A DNA stretch of 64,000 bases from Lolium rigidum. Lineage: Eukaryota; Streptophyta; Magnoliopsida; Poales; Poaceae. The notes under the pieces were generated by a model. It saw only the letters and a program-made list of their open reading frames with translations. It made no database searches and was not told where the DNA came from. The position numbers were made by a program, and so were the translations under genes. Each line of letters opens with the position of its first letter. The stretch's first letter is position 1. Positions 46,869 through 58,714 of the stretch are shown piece by piece. Location of the stretch: positions 181,876,017 through 181,940,016 of the forward strand of contig NC_061513.1 of the NCBI RefSeq assembly GCF_022539505.1. Direction: 5' to 3'.

Positions 46869-48320
46869 TCCTACTCCTCCTCCTCATCTTCATCTTCGTC
46901 TTGAGCTTGGACCTTGTCATGAGGTGGTGGAGAGGGACGCACGATGCGCTCGGGAATGGAGTCCTCAGAGCTCGACCACGTGTGCTTGGACTTCCACTCT
47001 CCAGGATGGGTGATGTTGTTCTCAGAGCCATCGGAGACGGGGAGGCCCAAGTGAACCATCATAGCCTTTTCGCATTGACGAATCTTCTTGTTGTCGATGT
47101 GGGCCTTGTACATCTTGTCTTGGAGGTCTTCCTTGAAGCAAAAGGACTTCTTGAGGTGAGCAGTGAGCTTGGCGAAGAGGCCTTTGGTCTTGACGGAGTT
47201 GGGCACAAAGTCGGAGTCGTCGCTATCGGCCTCCTCCTCCTCCTTCTCCTCCTTGTCCTTGGGAGCATTCTTTCCATACCTTGGTGAAGAGTGATTCTTG
47301 ACGGCGGGGCTGCGCTCACGGTGGATGGTGATTGGCAAGCATTAAGAGAGGAGGTCTCCACGGTTAGCTTGCTACCACTTGAGGCAAATGAGCCTCATGA
47401 TGTACGGTGCATATTGGGGAAGCTTGTGGAGGAAGGCACAATCTTGCATCTCATTCCATATGTAGTCCATGACGTCCAATTGCTTGCCTCGGCCCTTGTT
47501 CTCTTGAGTACGCACAAGGAGGTTGACAAGGAAACCATGCACTTCATCATGGTTGGTGTGCTTGGGGTTGACGGCGTTGCGGTAGATGTGGTTCATGATG
47601 TCATAGGTTGGAAGGAGGTCATAGGCACTACCGCAAAGTGCACGCTCGGGGAGGTAGAGGTTGACCATCTTGTCCTTGCTCATTGGCTTGTGTTGGAGAT
47701 GAATCCGGAAGAAGTTGATATCATTGTCGGGGAGACGATAACCAATGCCATGTGCAAACTCCTCCCATGTGGCCTCCATCACATGCTCCTTAGTCATCCA
47801 CTTGGGAGAGCGGACGCCAAACTCATCTTCAAGGAACACCACGGTTGCATAGAATTGGCAAATCACCTCCTTGGAGTAGTTGTGTGTGAAGGTCGTAAAG
47901 GGGATAAGTCCTTGCTCCTCGCATATCTCAAGTGCCTCACCAAATTATTCGGGCTTAGAGCGGAGCTTGTCCATAGAGATAGAGCATTGGGGGCAACAAT
48001 TGAACTCCTTTACACCATAGATCTCATTGTATATCCTCTCTTGATTTGGATGGTAGAAGTAGTTGTTGGGACACAGCCGGTGATTCTTGTCCACCAAGTA
48101 CGGATTGATCTTCCTTATCTCCAAGAATTGGCCCTTGGTAAGTCCACTCATTGGCTTTTGAGGACCCAAGGTGGTTCTCTTGTTGGCTGGAGCTACCCTT
48201 TGATGCTTCGTAATCCTTGGCGAAACAATCTCCTCTTGCTCTTGCTCCCTATGACGACGAGGAACGGGAGGCTTGACCTTGGTGCCACCACGGGGCTTGG
48301 AAGAACCTATGAACATCATA
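46869..48320 (-). pseudogene. C1 extra 3' ORF (uncharacterised plant-transposon-type protein)
   Basis: ATG at 48320 begins MFIGSSKPRGGTKVKPPVPR. One frame runs about 480 codons to 46869 with stops only at 47945, 47372 and 47339. Segments in order: a basic Pro-rich start, KGQFLEIRKINPYLVDKN, FYATVVFLEDEFGVRSPKW, WEEFAHGIGYRLPDNDINFF, a Lys/Glu-rich hinge (KDKEEKEEEEADSDDSDF) and an acidic tail. The FYAT...VRS middle recalls the 'putative plant transposon protein' domain (PF20167), to be checked. SIRE-type copia elements carry an env-like ORF at this place, but no signal peptide or membrane segment is visible, so env is not supported. Same strand as pol, 1.2 kb downstream of it. Confidence 0.55.
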
Positions 48321-49516
48321 GGTTGTAGGGGGATTGGGGTTAAGTTCACAAGCCTTGGAGTCGTAGCGCAAAAGGACACTAACAAGCAACAAGAGTGAAA
48401 CTGCACTGGGCGGTAGTACCGCAACCCAGCCCGGTAGTACCTCTTGAACCGATAGTACCGGTCACGAATGACCGGTACTACCGCTCGAGTACGGCACCAC
48501 TAGATCTAGGTCGTGATCCATGGCATTGAGGCACAAATTTCACCTAGTGTTGCTAGCTAGTATCTCTCTACATGGAAAAGCTTTCTAGGATGATTCTCCA
48601 CCAAGAACTCTAACAAACCCTAACCTATGCATCTTGGGAATCCAACAAACCCTAGAGAGAGAGGTTCGAGTTCATACCGGAGGCCATGGCGAGGAAGAGG
48701 GTGGGGAAGCTTCTCCACGGAGGAGAATTGATCGGGGATGGCCGGAGAAGGAGATCGGGGCCGGTCTCCTCGAGTCTCCTGAGCTTGGGCGCCTTTTTGA
48801 CTTGAGGTGGGTGGGGGAAAGTGATGGATTGGATAGATCCATTCCCACTCGGTACCTTAAGTCAAAGACGTAAGCGGTACTACCGGTCGCAAGAGTGGTA
48901 GTACCGCTTTTCGGTACTTAACCGGTAAATCAGGCGGTAGTACCGCTCCCGAGAAAAATCCTAACAGTCGTCAGGACACTGCACAGGGGCGGTAGTACCG
49001 GCCTGACCACCAGTAGTATCAGTCTCCAAAGCTCAAAAAACTCGGATTATGTTGTAGGCTTGTGCTTTTAGACGGAAATGGCTCAAGAGGTGGGTATTGG
49101 CTTAGGATTAGATGGAGAAACTGGTAAGGTACTACTCAACCAAGCTTGCAAGAATCAACATGAAAAGCCAAGATTGGGTGAATCTTCCACAAAGAACATG
49201 GAGAAATGAAAAACCAAAAGCAAATTGAAAAGAAAGCAAAAGAAAGTCAAAGAAAATCAAGAAGAACCAAAGAGGACCAAAAACTCCTCAAGGAGGAGGT
49301 TGGTGGCCGAGTCCACCGTGTAAGAGTATAATAGCGTGTGGTCGTGTAGATGTATCTAGGACTCACAACTAAGACTCAACATGAAGCTCATTAGTCACTT
49401 ATTTTACAAATATAGTATGTTTTGGATTGCTTTATGCATTATGGGGGGAGGGATAGCTCAATAAGTTTAAACCGCACCCCCCCTATGTTCATGCATGCTT
49501 TCCACCAAGACATTAG
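48321..49516 (-). other. C1 spacer between pol and the extra ORF, with CGGTAGTACCG motifs
   Basis: No ORF supported. It contains repeated cggtagtaccg / cggtactaccg text (near 48411, 48432, 48866 and 48941). A perfect 12-bp inverted repeat, TAGTACCGGTCA, with a CGAA loop lies at 48453-48480. Similar motifs lie in the C1 LTR (56823-57050). It may be promoter/leader DNA of the extra ORF. Confidence 0.5.
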
Positions 49517-51593
49517 CTAAAGAGTGGTATGTGCGCACGACAATCCAACAAAATTCGACGAATCTATGATATTTAGCTCATGCCTAAACTCAATGAAACG
49601 CTTCTCATCCAAGGGATTTGTGAAGATGTCCGCCAATTGCTCCTTGGTGCCAATGAAGGATAGAACAATATCTCCTCGAGCAATGTGATCCCGGATGAAG
49701 TGATTCCTTATCTCAACGTGCTTCGTCTTGCCCTGGAGTACCGGATTGTAGGCGATCTTGATGGTGCTCTCGTTATCATACAAAAGAGGGACCTTGCTTA
49801 CTCAAGTCCACAATCCCGCAAGGTTTGCCTCATCCATAAGATTTGAGCACAATTACTCGCTACGGCAACATACTCGGCATCCGCGGTAGAGACGGAGACA
49901 CAAGTTTGCTTGTTCATCGAATTTCACATCACAAGTTTCCACAACTCGTCCATTGGACTTGTTGAAGACTCTATAGGCATGAGAATCTGTTTCATAGCCA
50001 ACAAAGATTCCTTCTGGTGCTCTTGAATCAAACTTGGATAGGCGTGTGTCCTTGACAAGCACATAGCACCTGCATCCGAGGATCTTGAAGTAGGAAACAT
50101 TGGGCTTGTTACCGGTTAGGATCTCATATGGTGTCTTCTACAAACCCTTGCGAAAGTAGAGGCGTTAGTAGCATGGCAAGCGGTCGAGATAGCTTCCACC
50201 CAAAAAATATAGTTGGACTTGTACTCCATCATCATAGTTTGAGCGGCTTCAATCAAGGCTCGATTCTTCCTTTCGGCGACCCCATTTTGTTGGGGAGTAT
50301 ATGGCGAAGAGTATTGATGTTGGATGCCTTCTTCGCCGAGGAAGTCATCCAAGGTGTAGTTCTTGAACTCCGTTCCATTGTCGCTCCTTATTGCGAGGAT
50401 CGTGGTGTCGTACTTGCGTTGAAATTGGTTGGTAAACTCCATCATGGTCCGTTGAGTCTCACTCTTGTACTTGAAGAAGAATACCCACCAATAACGTGAA
50501 TACTCATCGACGATGACAAGGCAATACTTCTTTCCTCCAAGACTTTCATGAGACGGCGGACCGAAGAGATCAACATGGAGAAGCTCCAAGCACCTTGTGG
50601 TAGATATGGTTGTCTTGGCCTTGTGAGGAGCTCCATGCATCTTTCCTTGAACGCAAGCCCTACAAACACGATCTTTGCAAAAGGAAACATCTTCTTTTAG
50701 TCCAAGAATGTGGCCTCCCTTGTGAAGACTTTGCAAAGTCCTCATGTTGACATGGGCTAGTCGGTGATGCCATAACCAACCCTTGGCACCTTTAGCGAAT
50801 AGGAAAACAGCGGATGGAGTTGTCTTTCCGAAGAAGTCAACAACATACAACCCGCTCTCCACATATCCAACAAAGGCTACACGGAGTGTCTTGCTCCACA
50901 AGAGGACCACCATATGTTCATCGAAAACGGTACAGACCCATGCGTGCAATTTGATGAACGGAAAGTAAATTGTAACCAAGGGTCTCGACAAGGAGGACAT
51001 TCACGACTGAGATGTGGGTGTTACCACCACCTTGCCAAGACCCAATACTTTGAGCTTGTGTTGTCGCCATATGAAATGGTAGAATGAGATGGCTCCAGGT
51101 CGACAACAATTTCCTTGCTTTCGGTCATATGACTAGTGGCTCCACTATCAACCACCCATTTAGCACCACCGGAAGCATAGTCCTACAAGGAATCGAGTCT
51201 TGGATTTAGGTACCCATTTCTCAATGCTCCTATCATGTTAGTAACAAGGGGTTTGGGAACCCAAATAGTCCAATCAACATTGTCCTCATAAGGACCAATA
51301 AAGCGAGCATGAATATGTCCATAGTAATCAACAAAGAGAACATGAGAAGGGTTGTTAGCGTCGGCATAGCCCCTTGTGGTGGGATCGGGAAATCCACCCC
51401 TCCTTGGGTTAGATTCACCTCCCTCACGGGTGATACCCATGTTCTCATTGTTCTTCTTCCTATTAGTCCCTCTTCTTCTCTTCCTCTTTGGATTGGTAGA
51501 CACACCTCCTTCATTGCAAGAGCCTTCATTGGCTCCATCTTTAGCTTCAATGACTCCTTCCAAGTATTGGGCTTGGATTTTGGAGTCTATCAA
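49517..51593 (-). pseudogene. C1 pol: protease, integrase and RNase H tail; RT deleted
   Basis: Protease active site WVVDSGATSHMTESKEIVV near 51118-51172 (D-S-G-A), after a stop at 51183. The zinc domain is WLWHHRLAHVNMRTLQSLH ... CKDRVCRACVQGK. The integrase core has Asp in VDLFGPPSHE, Asp in IRSDNGTEFKN and Glu in NGVAERKNRAL. After a frame change near 50116 the integrase tail reads LSKFDSRAPEGIFVGYETDS to TCDVKFDE. Then, at about 49903, the sequence jumps frame into STADAEYVAVASNCAQILW, an RNase H motif, and on to KTKHVEIRNHFIRDH and ADIFTNPL. The whole RT, including its YVDD site, is missing. It would depend on RT from elsewhere and is itself broken. Confidence 0.85.
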
Positions 51594-52428
51594 TCTTGGC
51601 CTTCAAACGATTGACTTCATCTTCATGTTCCGGGTGAGGGTGAGTGATATCAAACACTTGAACCTCCTTCTCCTTGTTCACCCGGAAATGCTCCATCAAT
51701 TCTTCTTATTGGAGAGAGTTCATCTTCATGAGTAGGCGCTTGTGGCTCTCCAAAGTGGCAATGTCACCTTCATGATTGCAACACACACGGTCCTTGCTCA
51801 AAGGAAAGTACTCCTTCAAGGCTTCCTCTTGCATGGAATTGATCTCCATGAGGTTGGCCTTGCTCCTCTTCAAAGAGGCAATTTCTTCCTCATGATCACA
51901 ACAAGTGACCTTCTCTTTGCTCATGCGGAGGTACTCCATAAAGGACTCTTCTTGCATGCCATTCAACTCCAAGAGCTTGGCCTTGGTCTTCTCAAGAGCG
52001 GCAATCTCTTCTTCATGATTGCAACGCGGTATTTTCTCCTTGCTCAAGCGATAATACTCATCCAAGGCTTCTTCTTGAAGGGAATTGACCTCCAAGAGCA
52101 ATGCATTATGCCTCTTCAAAGAGGCAGCTTGATCTAAACGCTCATCACAACAAGAGTTAGGGACTTCAAATTATTTCTACTTGTGAGCTTCCTCTTGAGG
52201 ATGATCATTCAACTCGGAGATAAGTACAAATTTACTTTCCAAGGAATTGAAGTCCTTGATCATGGTTGCAACTTCCTCGAGTAACAAATCGTGGTCATCC
52301 TCAAGAAAAAGCTTCTCCTTCTTGAGCTCACCCACCAAGGCAAGAGCATGATCTTGGTCCTTGGTGAGTTGGGAGATGATGGCATTGTTAGGGACTTCAA
52401 GGTTAATAACACTTGCTTCAAGAGACAT
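51594..52428 (-). pseudogene. C1 gag C-terminal coiled-coil block with CCxHE repeats
   Basis: The frame enters from the right across the solo LTR (EEEQNLRMS joins LEASVINLEV). It runs through ELKKEKLFLEDDHDLLLEEV, has a stop at 52177, and continues as four tandem units of about 40-41 residues (52137-51660). Each unit has a leucine-rich helix (KxxLLExNSxQEEALxEYxxLSKEK) and a Cys/His end: CNHEEEI, CCDHEEEI, CCNHEGDI. The pattern suggests a long coiled coil interrupted by a possible metal-binding turn. A stop at 51706-51708 lies in unit 4. No known domain named with confidence; likely a structural extension of the gag particle protein. Confidence 0.65.
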
Positions 52429-54138
52429 TGATACGTCTCCGACGTATCGATAATTTCTTATGTTCCATGCCACATTATTGATGATATCTACATGTTTTAT
52501 ACACATTATATGTCATATTTATGCGTTTTCCGGAACTAACCTATTGACGAGATGCCGAAGGGCCAGTTGTTGTTTTCTGCTGTTTTTGGTTTCAGAAATC
52601 CTAGTAAGGAAATATTCTCGGAATCGGACAAAATCAACACCGAAGATCTTAGAATCCCCGGGAGCTTCCAGAACACCCGAGAACCGTCAGAGAGGGGCCA
52701 CAGGGGGCCCACACATGGTGGCGGCGCGGCCCGGGAGGGGCGCGCCGCCCTAGTGTCCGGTGGCCCCGGACCCCCTCGACCTTGCCCTTCCGCCTATTTA
52801 AAGCCTCCGTCGCGAAAACCCTGACACGTTCGACGAAACAAGAGAAAACCTTCCAGAGCCGCCGCCATCGCGAAGCCAAGATCTGGGCGACAGGAGTCTC
52901 TGTTCCGGCACGCCGCCGGGACGGGGAAGTGCCCCCGGAAGGCACCTCCATCGACACCACCGCCATCTTTATCAACGCTGCTGTCTCCCATGAGGAGGGA
53001 GTAGTTCTCCATCGAGGCTCGGGGCTGTACCGGTAGCTATGTGGTTCATCTCTCTCCTATGTACTTCAATACAATAATCTCATGAGCTGCCTTACATGAT
53101 TGAGATTCATATGATGATGCTTGTAATCTAGATGTCATTATGCTAGTCAAGTGGGTTTTACTTATGTGATCTCCGGAGACTCCTTGTCCCACGTGTGTAA
53201 AGGTGACGAGTGTGTGCACCGTGTGGGTCTCTTAGGCTATATTTCACAGAATACTTATTCACCGTTATGAATGGCATAGTGAAGTGCTTATTTATATCCC
53301 TTTATGATTGCAATGTGTTTTGTATCACAATTTATCCGTGTGCTACTCTAGTGATGTTATTAAAGTAGTTTATTCCTCCTGCACGGTGTAATGGTGACAG
53401 TGTGTGCATCGTGTAGTACTTGGCGTAGGCTATGATTGTGATCTCTTGTAGATTATGAAGTTAACTATTGCTATGATGGTATTGATGTGATTTATGCCTC
53501 CTTTCGTAGTGTGAAGGTGAGAGTGTGCATGCTATGTTAGTACTTGGTTTGGTTATGTTGATCTGTCATGCACTCTAAGGTTATTTAAACATGAACATCG
53601 AATATTGTGGAGCTTGTTAACTCCGGCATTGAGGGTTCGTGTAATCCTACATAGTTAGTGGTGTTCATCATCCAACAAGAGAGTGTAGAGTCTAGCATCT
53701 ATCTATTTATTTTGTTATGTGATCAATATTGAGAGTGTCCACTAGTGAAAGTATGATCCCTAGGCCTTGTTCCTAAATACTGCTACCGCTGCTTGTTTAC
53801 TGTTTTACTGCATCTGTACTTCCTGCAATATTACCACCATCAACCACACGCCAGCAAGCACTTTTGTGGCGCCGTTACTACTGCTCATACTTATTCATAC
53901 CACCTGTATTTCACTATCTCTTCGCCGAACTAGTGCACCTATTAGGTGTGTTGGGGACACAAGAGACTTCTTGCTTTGTGGTTGCAGGGTTGCATGAGAG
54001 GGATATCTTTGACCTCTTCCTCCCTGAGTTCGATAAACCTTGGGTGATCCACTTAAGGGAAACTTGCTGCTGTTCTACAAACCTCTGCTCTTGGAGGCCC
54101 AACACTGTCTACAAGAATAGAAGCACCCGTAGACATCA
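52429..54138 (+). mobile_element. Solo LTR, Athila-like A2 subfamily (1710 bp)
   Basis: Starts TGATACGTCTCCGACG and ends CGTAGACATCA, with the 5-bp duplication gacat at 52424-52428 and 54139-54143. The TATTTAAA box at 52795-52802 supports plus orientation. It matches the A2 LTR (36815-38278) in the opposite orientation, but is about 250 bp longer. No internal region. It interrupts C1 gag, whose frame rejoins across it. Confidence 0.93.
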
Positions 54139-54143
54139 GACAT

Positions 54144-56019
54144 GCGCAAGTTTTGCTCCTCCTCATGGGCTTGAGTGAGAGAGGCAATCTCATTTGCCGC
54201 CTCCCTCTCAAGCCTCTCCTTCTTCTCTATAAGGTCTTGAGCCGCACCAAGTTGAGATATGAAGGCCTCAACATGGGTCTTGGTATCCCATTGCATGTTA
54301 GTGAGAAAAGCATCCAAACCCACAATCTCACGCTTAATGGTAAGACTAGTGGCATCATGAATAGATATGGCATTAGATGAAGATGTAGGTTTGGAAGGGG
54401 ATTCTACCTCCGATGATACCTTTGCCATAAGGCAACGGGAGGTGTTGGCGACGAGGTTCCCATTAGGAGAGTCGAAGAGGGAGATGGAGGGAGTGGAGAT
54501 GGCGATGGCGGCCACTCCCTCTTCTTCCTTGTTCGAGCTCTTGTCTTCACGCTCTTCACCTTCATCGGAGGAATACTATTCACGGATAATGAAAGCTCTA
54601 GGCTTCTTGGTGAAGGAGACCTTGGTGTCATCGGGCTTGGAGGAGAACTTGGAGAATCCTTTGGAGAGGGATTTGAACTTTTCCTTGTGGACGAGCCTTC
54701 CACTATTGTCTTCCCTTCTCTCATAGACACAATCCGCAACAAAATGACTTTTGTCGCCGCAATTGTAGCATGTTCTCCCCCTTTGCCCCTCCCTTGGGCT
54801 CTTGGAGAGTCACGAGGAGAGTATCTTGAGCTTTTCTTGGTCTTGAACTTCTTGTCTTGTTCCCATCCCAAAAGCTCTTGGCGGCGAGAGCCATGTGTTC
54901 ATGATAGTTGGTCTTGAGATCATCCGGACCCCACTCAATGGGATCCTCATCACTTTCACTAGCATCATGCTCCCTCATCTTCAAAGAGAGGTTGGGCTTG
55001 CGGTTGTTGTGAGCACGTGCAACAAGATCCTCCACATTCTTCTTGGAGATGTCCAAAGAGATGACTTCGCTAAGAACTTCATCGGATGTCATAGCGCAGA
55101 AGGAGGCATTTTGGCGGATGGCCGTCAACTTGACTTCCTCATAGGGGAGGAGAGCGTTGTAGGATTTTCGCTTGATCCAATGGTCATCCACAAAAGTGGC
55201 TTCAAGATCTTACATTTGCACGGCTAGAGCAATGAGGCGTCGGTACATCTCTTCGGGAGATTCTCCTTCAATCATGACGAAGTTGTCGGCCATGTTGTTC
55301 ATTTCATCGAAACGAGAGCTTTGAATGCTCTCATTTCCCAGGAAGAGCTTGTCGAGTTTATCCCATGCTTCTTTAGCGGTCTTGAGAGAGCGGATATGAG
55401 CGCGGTCCTTGGGTGTGACGGCCATGTGGATCATGTTGATGGCGGTGGCATTGCGTTGGTCATCCACCACTTCTCTCCTTGTCAAGTTTCTTGGATCTCG
55501 TGGTGAGTAACCTTCCTCGATGATCTGCCATAGCTCGGTGGATGCATTGCGTACATGAGAACGCATTAAGAACTGCCAATTTTCAAAGCTATTGGACTCA
55601 AGTATCGGTGATGAACCATGAGACAAGATATGTGGCATAGGAATTGTAACATTTATGGTGTAATCACTTGGTGGTGGCACCGCATGCTTACCCCTTAAAT
55701 GTTCTGCAACCGGTGGTTCCTTCTTCCCTTTTGATAAAGTGCCGACATCCCCAAGTTCCTCCTCTTGAGGGATTTTTGTCGATTGCGCGACAAAGCCAAC
55801 AAGAGGAATAGAATTAACTTGTGGTGGAGGAACCTCGGCACTTGCCTTAGGATCTATGGCGGGGGTTGGTTTTGGAGCAATCAACTCCATCATCATAGCC
55901 TTCATTTGGCTTACGATTGATGACTCCAATTTCTTGAGGTCATCCAAAGTAGCCGTTGTGCTATCGGCGTTTGATGGTGGAGGTGGTTTCCCACCGGGAA
56001 GGGACCCATTCCCAAGCAC
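54144..56019 (-). pseudogene. C1 gag N-terminal and zinc-knuckle part
   Basis: From about 56019 (no good ATG; the first open codon is GTG) the frame runs through a Pro-rich lead and the copia gag domain: ESNSFENWQFLMRSHVRN, ELWQIIEEGYSP, AKEAWDKLDKLFLGNESIQ and EEMYRRLIALAVQM. A TAA near 55210 is followed in the same frame by FVDDHWIKRKSYNALLPYE and SLKMREHDASESDEDP. After a frame slip a CCHC knuckle, CYNCGDKSHFVADC (C-x2-C-x4-H-x4-C), lies near 54730-54771. A stop near 54580 and the helix-rich AQDLIEKKERLEREAANEI follow, reaching the solo LTR. It would form the particle and bind RNA; three breaks make this copy inactive. Confidence 0.82.
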
Positions 56020-56068
56020 CTCTTGTTCGGCCTTTTATTAGGCGGTAAAGCCCGAGCAATAAAACCTT

Positions 56069-56080
56069 GCTCTGATACCA
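56069..56080 (-). other. C1 primer-binding site (initiator Met tRNA type)
   Basis: The minus strand reads TGGTATCAGAGC, the standard copia primer site complementary to the 3' end of initiator tRNA-Met, two bases from the LTR. Confidence 0.88.
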
Positions 56081-56082
56081 AT

Positions 56083-57112
56083 TGAATGGATCGTAGCAAA
56101 CAAGAGGGGAGTGAATGGTCGCTAAACAAGTTTTATAGCTTTTTCAATTTTAGTGCGATGCGGAAGTAAAGGTGCTGACTTTGGTGATAGGGGTGTTCCT
56201 AGTATGATCCTAGCTATGCAATGAGTAAAGGAACCAAACAAGGTAGTAAAGAGAGGGAGCGACACAACCGGGGTAGCGAAGATGAAGCGAGGTTTGTTTC
56301 CCGTAGTTCCTCCCACAAAAGGGAGTACGTCTGTGTTGAGGAGGTGCTAACCACAAAGGCTAGGCGGCCACGAAGGCCTCACATTGTTCCTCGAGAAAGC
56401 CCCACAATGGAGCTTCCCCTTCTCCACTAAGTAGCCGGTCGAGGCGGCGGTTCCTTCACAAGGTTGGGGCGAGCTCCACAAAGACCGGAGGCTCCCAACA
56501 CCCTATGGGGCTAGCACAACTCTAAGCTAGCCTCATAGAAGCACTTCCTCCAAGATCCCACAATATGAATCCTAACTCCAAGATCCACTAAGGACTATAT
56601 GAAAGTTGGTGAAATCTCTTTTGGTAGAACTATAGATCAGGGTCTCCTCCACCACTCCTCAAAGTTTGGGCAAGATTGGTTTGTTAGGTAGGGAGATCCT
56701 CAAGGTTTGAGCTCAGCAACGATGCAGGGGAGAGAGAGAGAAGAGATAAAATCAAGATGGGGAAGATGGGGCCCTTTTATAGACCCCCCCCCCCAATTCC
56801 AACCGTTATGTGTTGATTCCGCACGACCGGTACTACCGCTTGGGCAAGCGGTAGTACCGCTCTGGATTCGAATTCTGCCCTCAGATCTGCCAAGTGGGCT
56901 CAAAGTGGTAGTACCGCTGCCGGTACCGCTGAGGTACCGGCAGGGCCTCTACGAGCCCCGGACTCCACCTGGTACCAGAGTAGTAGTGTCGTATCTCATA
57001 GTTATGGTACCGAAACGGTACTGACATAACTACCGCTCGAGAGCGGTATTTCCGGTCGAGGTATCGTAACATGTACTGTGGGAAATTTCGTCGTGCAAGT
57101 CCAGAGCGGTAC
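56083..57112 (-). repeat. C1 5' LTR, truncated by A3
   Basis: LTR edge at TGAATGGATC (plus strand) beside the primer site. A minus-strand TATAAAAG box lies at 56774-56781, next to a 13-C run. Contains several cggtagtaccgct motifs. A3 inserted at 57112/57113, so the outer LTR part is beyond the window. Confidence 0.75.
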
Positions 57113-58714
57113 TGATACGCGTAAAGCACACGTCCGTTGGGAAGCCCAAGAGGAAGGTGTGATGCGTACAGCAGCAAGTTTTCCCTCAGTAAGAAACCAA
57201 GGTTATCGAACCAGTAGGAGTCAAGGAGCACGTGAAGGTTGTTGGTAGCGGAGTGTAGTGCGGCGCAACACCAGGGATTCCGGCGCCAACGTGGAACCTG
57301 CACAACACAATCAAAGTACTTTGCCCCAACGTAACGGTGAGGTTGTCAATCTCACCGGCTTGCTGTAAACAAAGGATTAGATGTATAGTGTGGAAGATGA
57401 TGTTTGTTTGCGAAGAACGATAAAGAACAAGTATTGCGATAGATTGTATTTCAGATGTAAAGAATGGACCGGGGTCCACAGTTCACTAGTGGTGTCTCTC
57501 CCATAAGATAAATAGCATGTTGGGTGAACAAATTACGGTTGGGCAATTGACAAATAAAGAAGGCATAACAATGCACATACATATATCACGATGAGTACTA
57601 TGAGATTTAATCGGGGCATTATGACAAAGTACATAGACCGCTATCCGGCATGCATCTATGCCTAAAAAGTCCACCTTCGGGTTATCATCCGAACCCCTTT
57701 CGGTATTAAGTTGCAAACAACGGACAATTGCATCAAGTATGGTGCGTAATGTAATCAACACAAATATCCTTAGACAAAGCATTGATGTTTTATCCCTAGT
57801 GGCAACAACACATCCACAACCTTAGAACTTTACGTCACATCGTCCCGGATTCAATGGGGGCATGAACCCACTATCGAGCATAAATACTCCCTCTTGGAGT
57901 CACAAGTATCAACTTGGCCAAAGCCTCTACTAGCAACGAGAGAGCATGCAAGAACATAAACAACACATATATGATAGATTGATAATCAACTTGACATAGT
58001 ATTCCATATTCATCGGATCCCAACAAACACAACATGTAGCATTACAAATAGATGATCTTGATCATGATAGGCAGCTCACAAGATATAACATGATAGCACA
58101 ATGAGGAGAAGACAACCATCTAGCTACTGCTATGGACCCATAGTCCAGGGGTGAACTACTCACACATCGATCCGGAGGCGATCATGGTGATGAAGAGACC
58201 TCCGGGAGATGATTCCCCTCTCCGGCGGGGGTGCCGGAGGCGATCTCCCGAATCCCCCGAGATGGGATTGGCGGTGGCGGCGTCTCCGGAAGGTTTTCCG
58301 TATCGTGGCTCTCGGTGCGGGGTTTTCGCGACGAAGGCTTTAAGTAGGCGGAAGGGCGGAGTCGGAGGGCTGACGGGGGCCCCACACCATAGGGCGGCGC
58401 GGGGCCCACCCCGGCGCGCGGCCCCGTGGTGTCGGCGCCCGTCGCCCCCACTTCGTTTCCCTTTCGGTCTTCCGGAAGCTTCGTGGAAAAATAAGACCCC
58501 GGGCGTTGATTTCGTCCAATTCCGAGAATATTTCCTTTGTAGGATTTCCGAAACCAAAAACAGCAGAAAACAACAAGCGGCTCTTCGGCATCTCGTCAAT
58601 AGGTTAGTGCCGGAAAATGCATAATAATGACATAAAGTGTGTATAAAACATGTGAGTATCATCATAAAAGTAGCATGGAACATAAGAAATTATAGATACG
58701 TTTGGGACGTATCA
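57113..58714 (-). repeat. A3 3' LTR (1602 bp)
   Basis: Plus-strand start TGATACGCGTAAAGC, end TTTGGGACGTATCA. Aligns along its length with 73-1667. ORFs at 58151-58683 are LTR text. A minus-strand TTAAAG-type box lies at about 58338-58345. Confidence 0.92.

Larger units (their letters stand above)
46407..57112 (-). mobile_element. C1: Ty1-copia (SIRE/Maximus-like) element lacking reverse transcriptase
   Basis: The minus strand gives LTR (56083-57112), tRNA-iMet primer site (56069-56080), gag with a zinc knuckle, a long coiled-coil part, protease, integrase, RNase H tail and an extra ORF. Protease before integrase before RNase H is the copia order. The long gag with coiled coil and extra 3' ORF recall SIRE/Maximus elements, which is inference. 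The RT is deleted near 49903. A solo LTR (52429-54138) splits gag, T2 truncates the 3' end, and A3 inserts into the 5' LTR at 57112. Confidence 0.82.

Noticed and set aside
47291..48328. 345-codon plus-strand ORF
   Set aside because: Shadow of the C1 extra ORF on the opposite strand; the minus frame has the meaningful composition and matches across stops.
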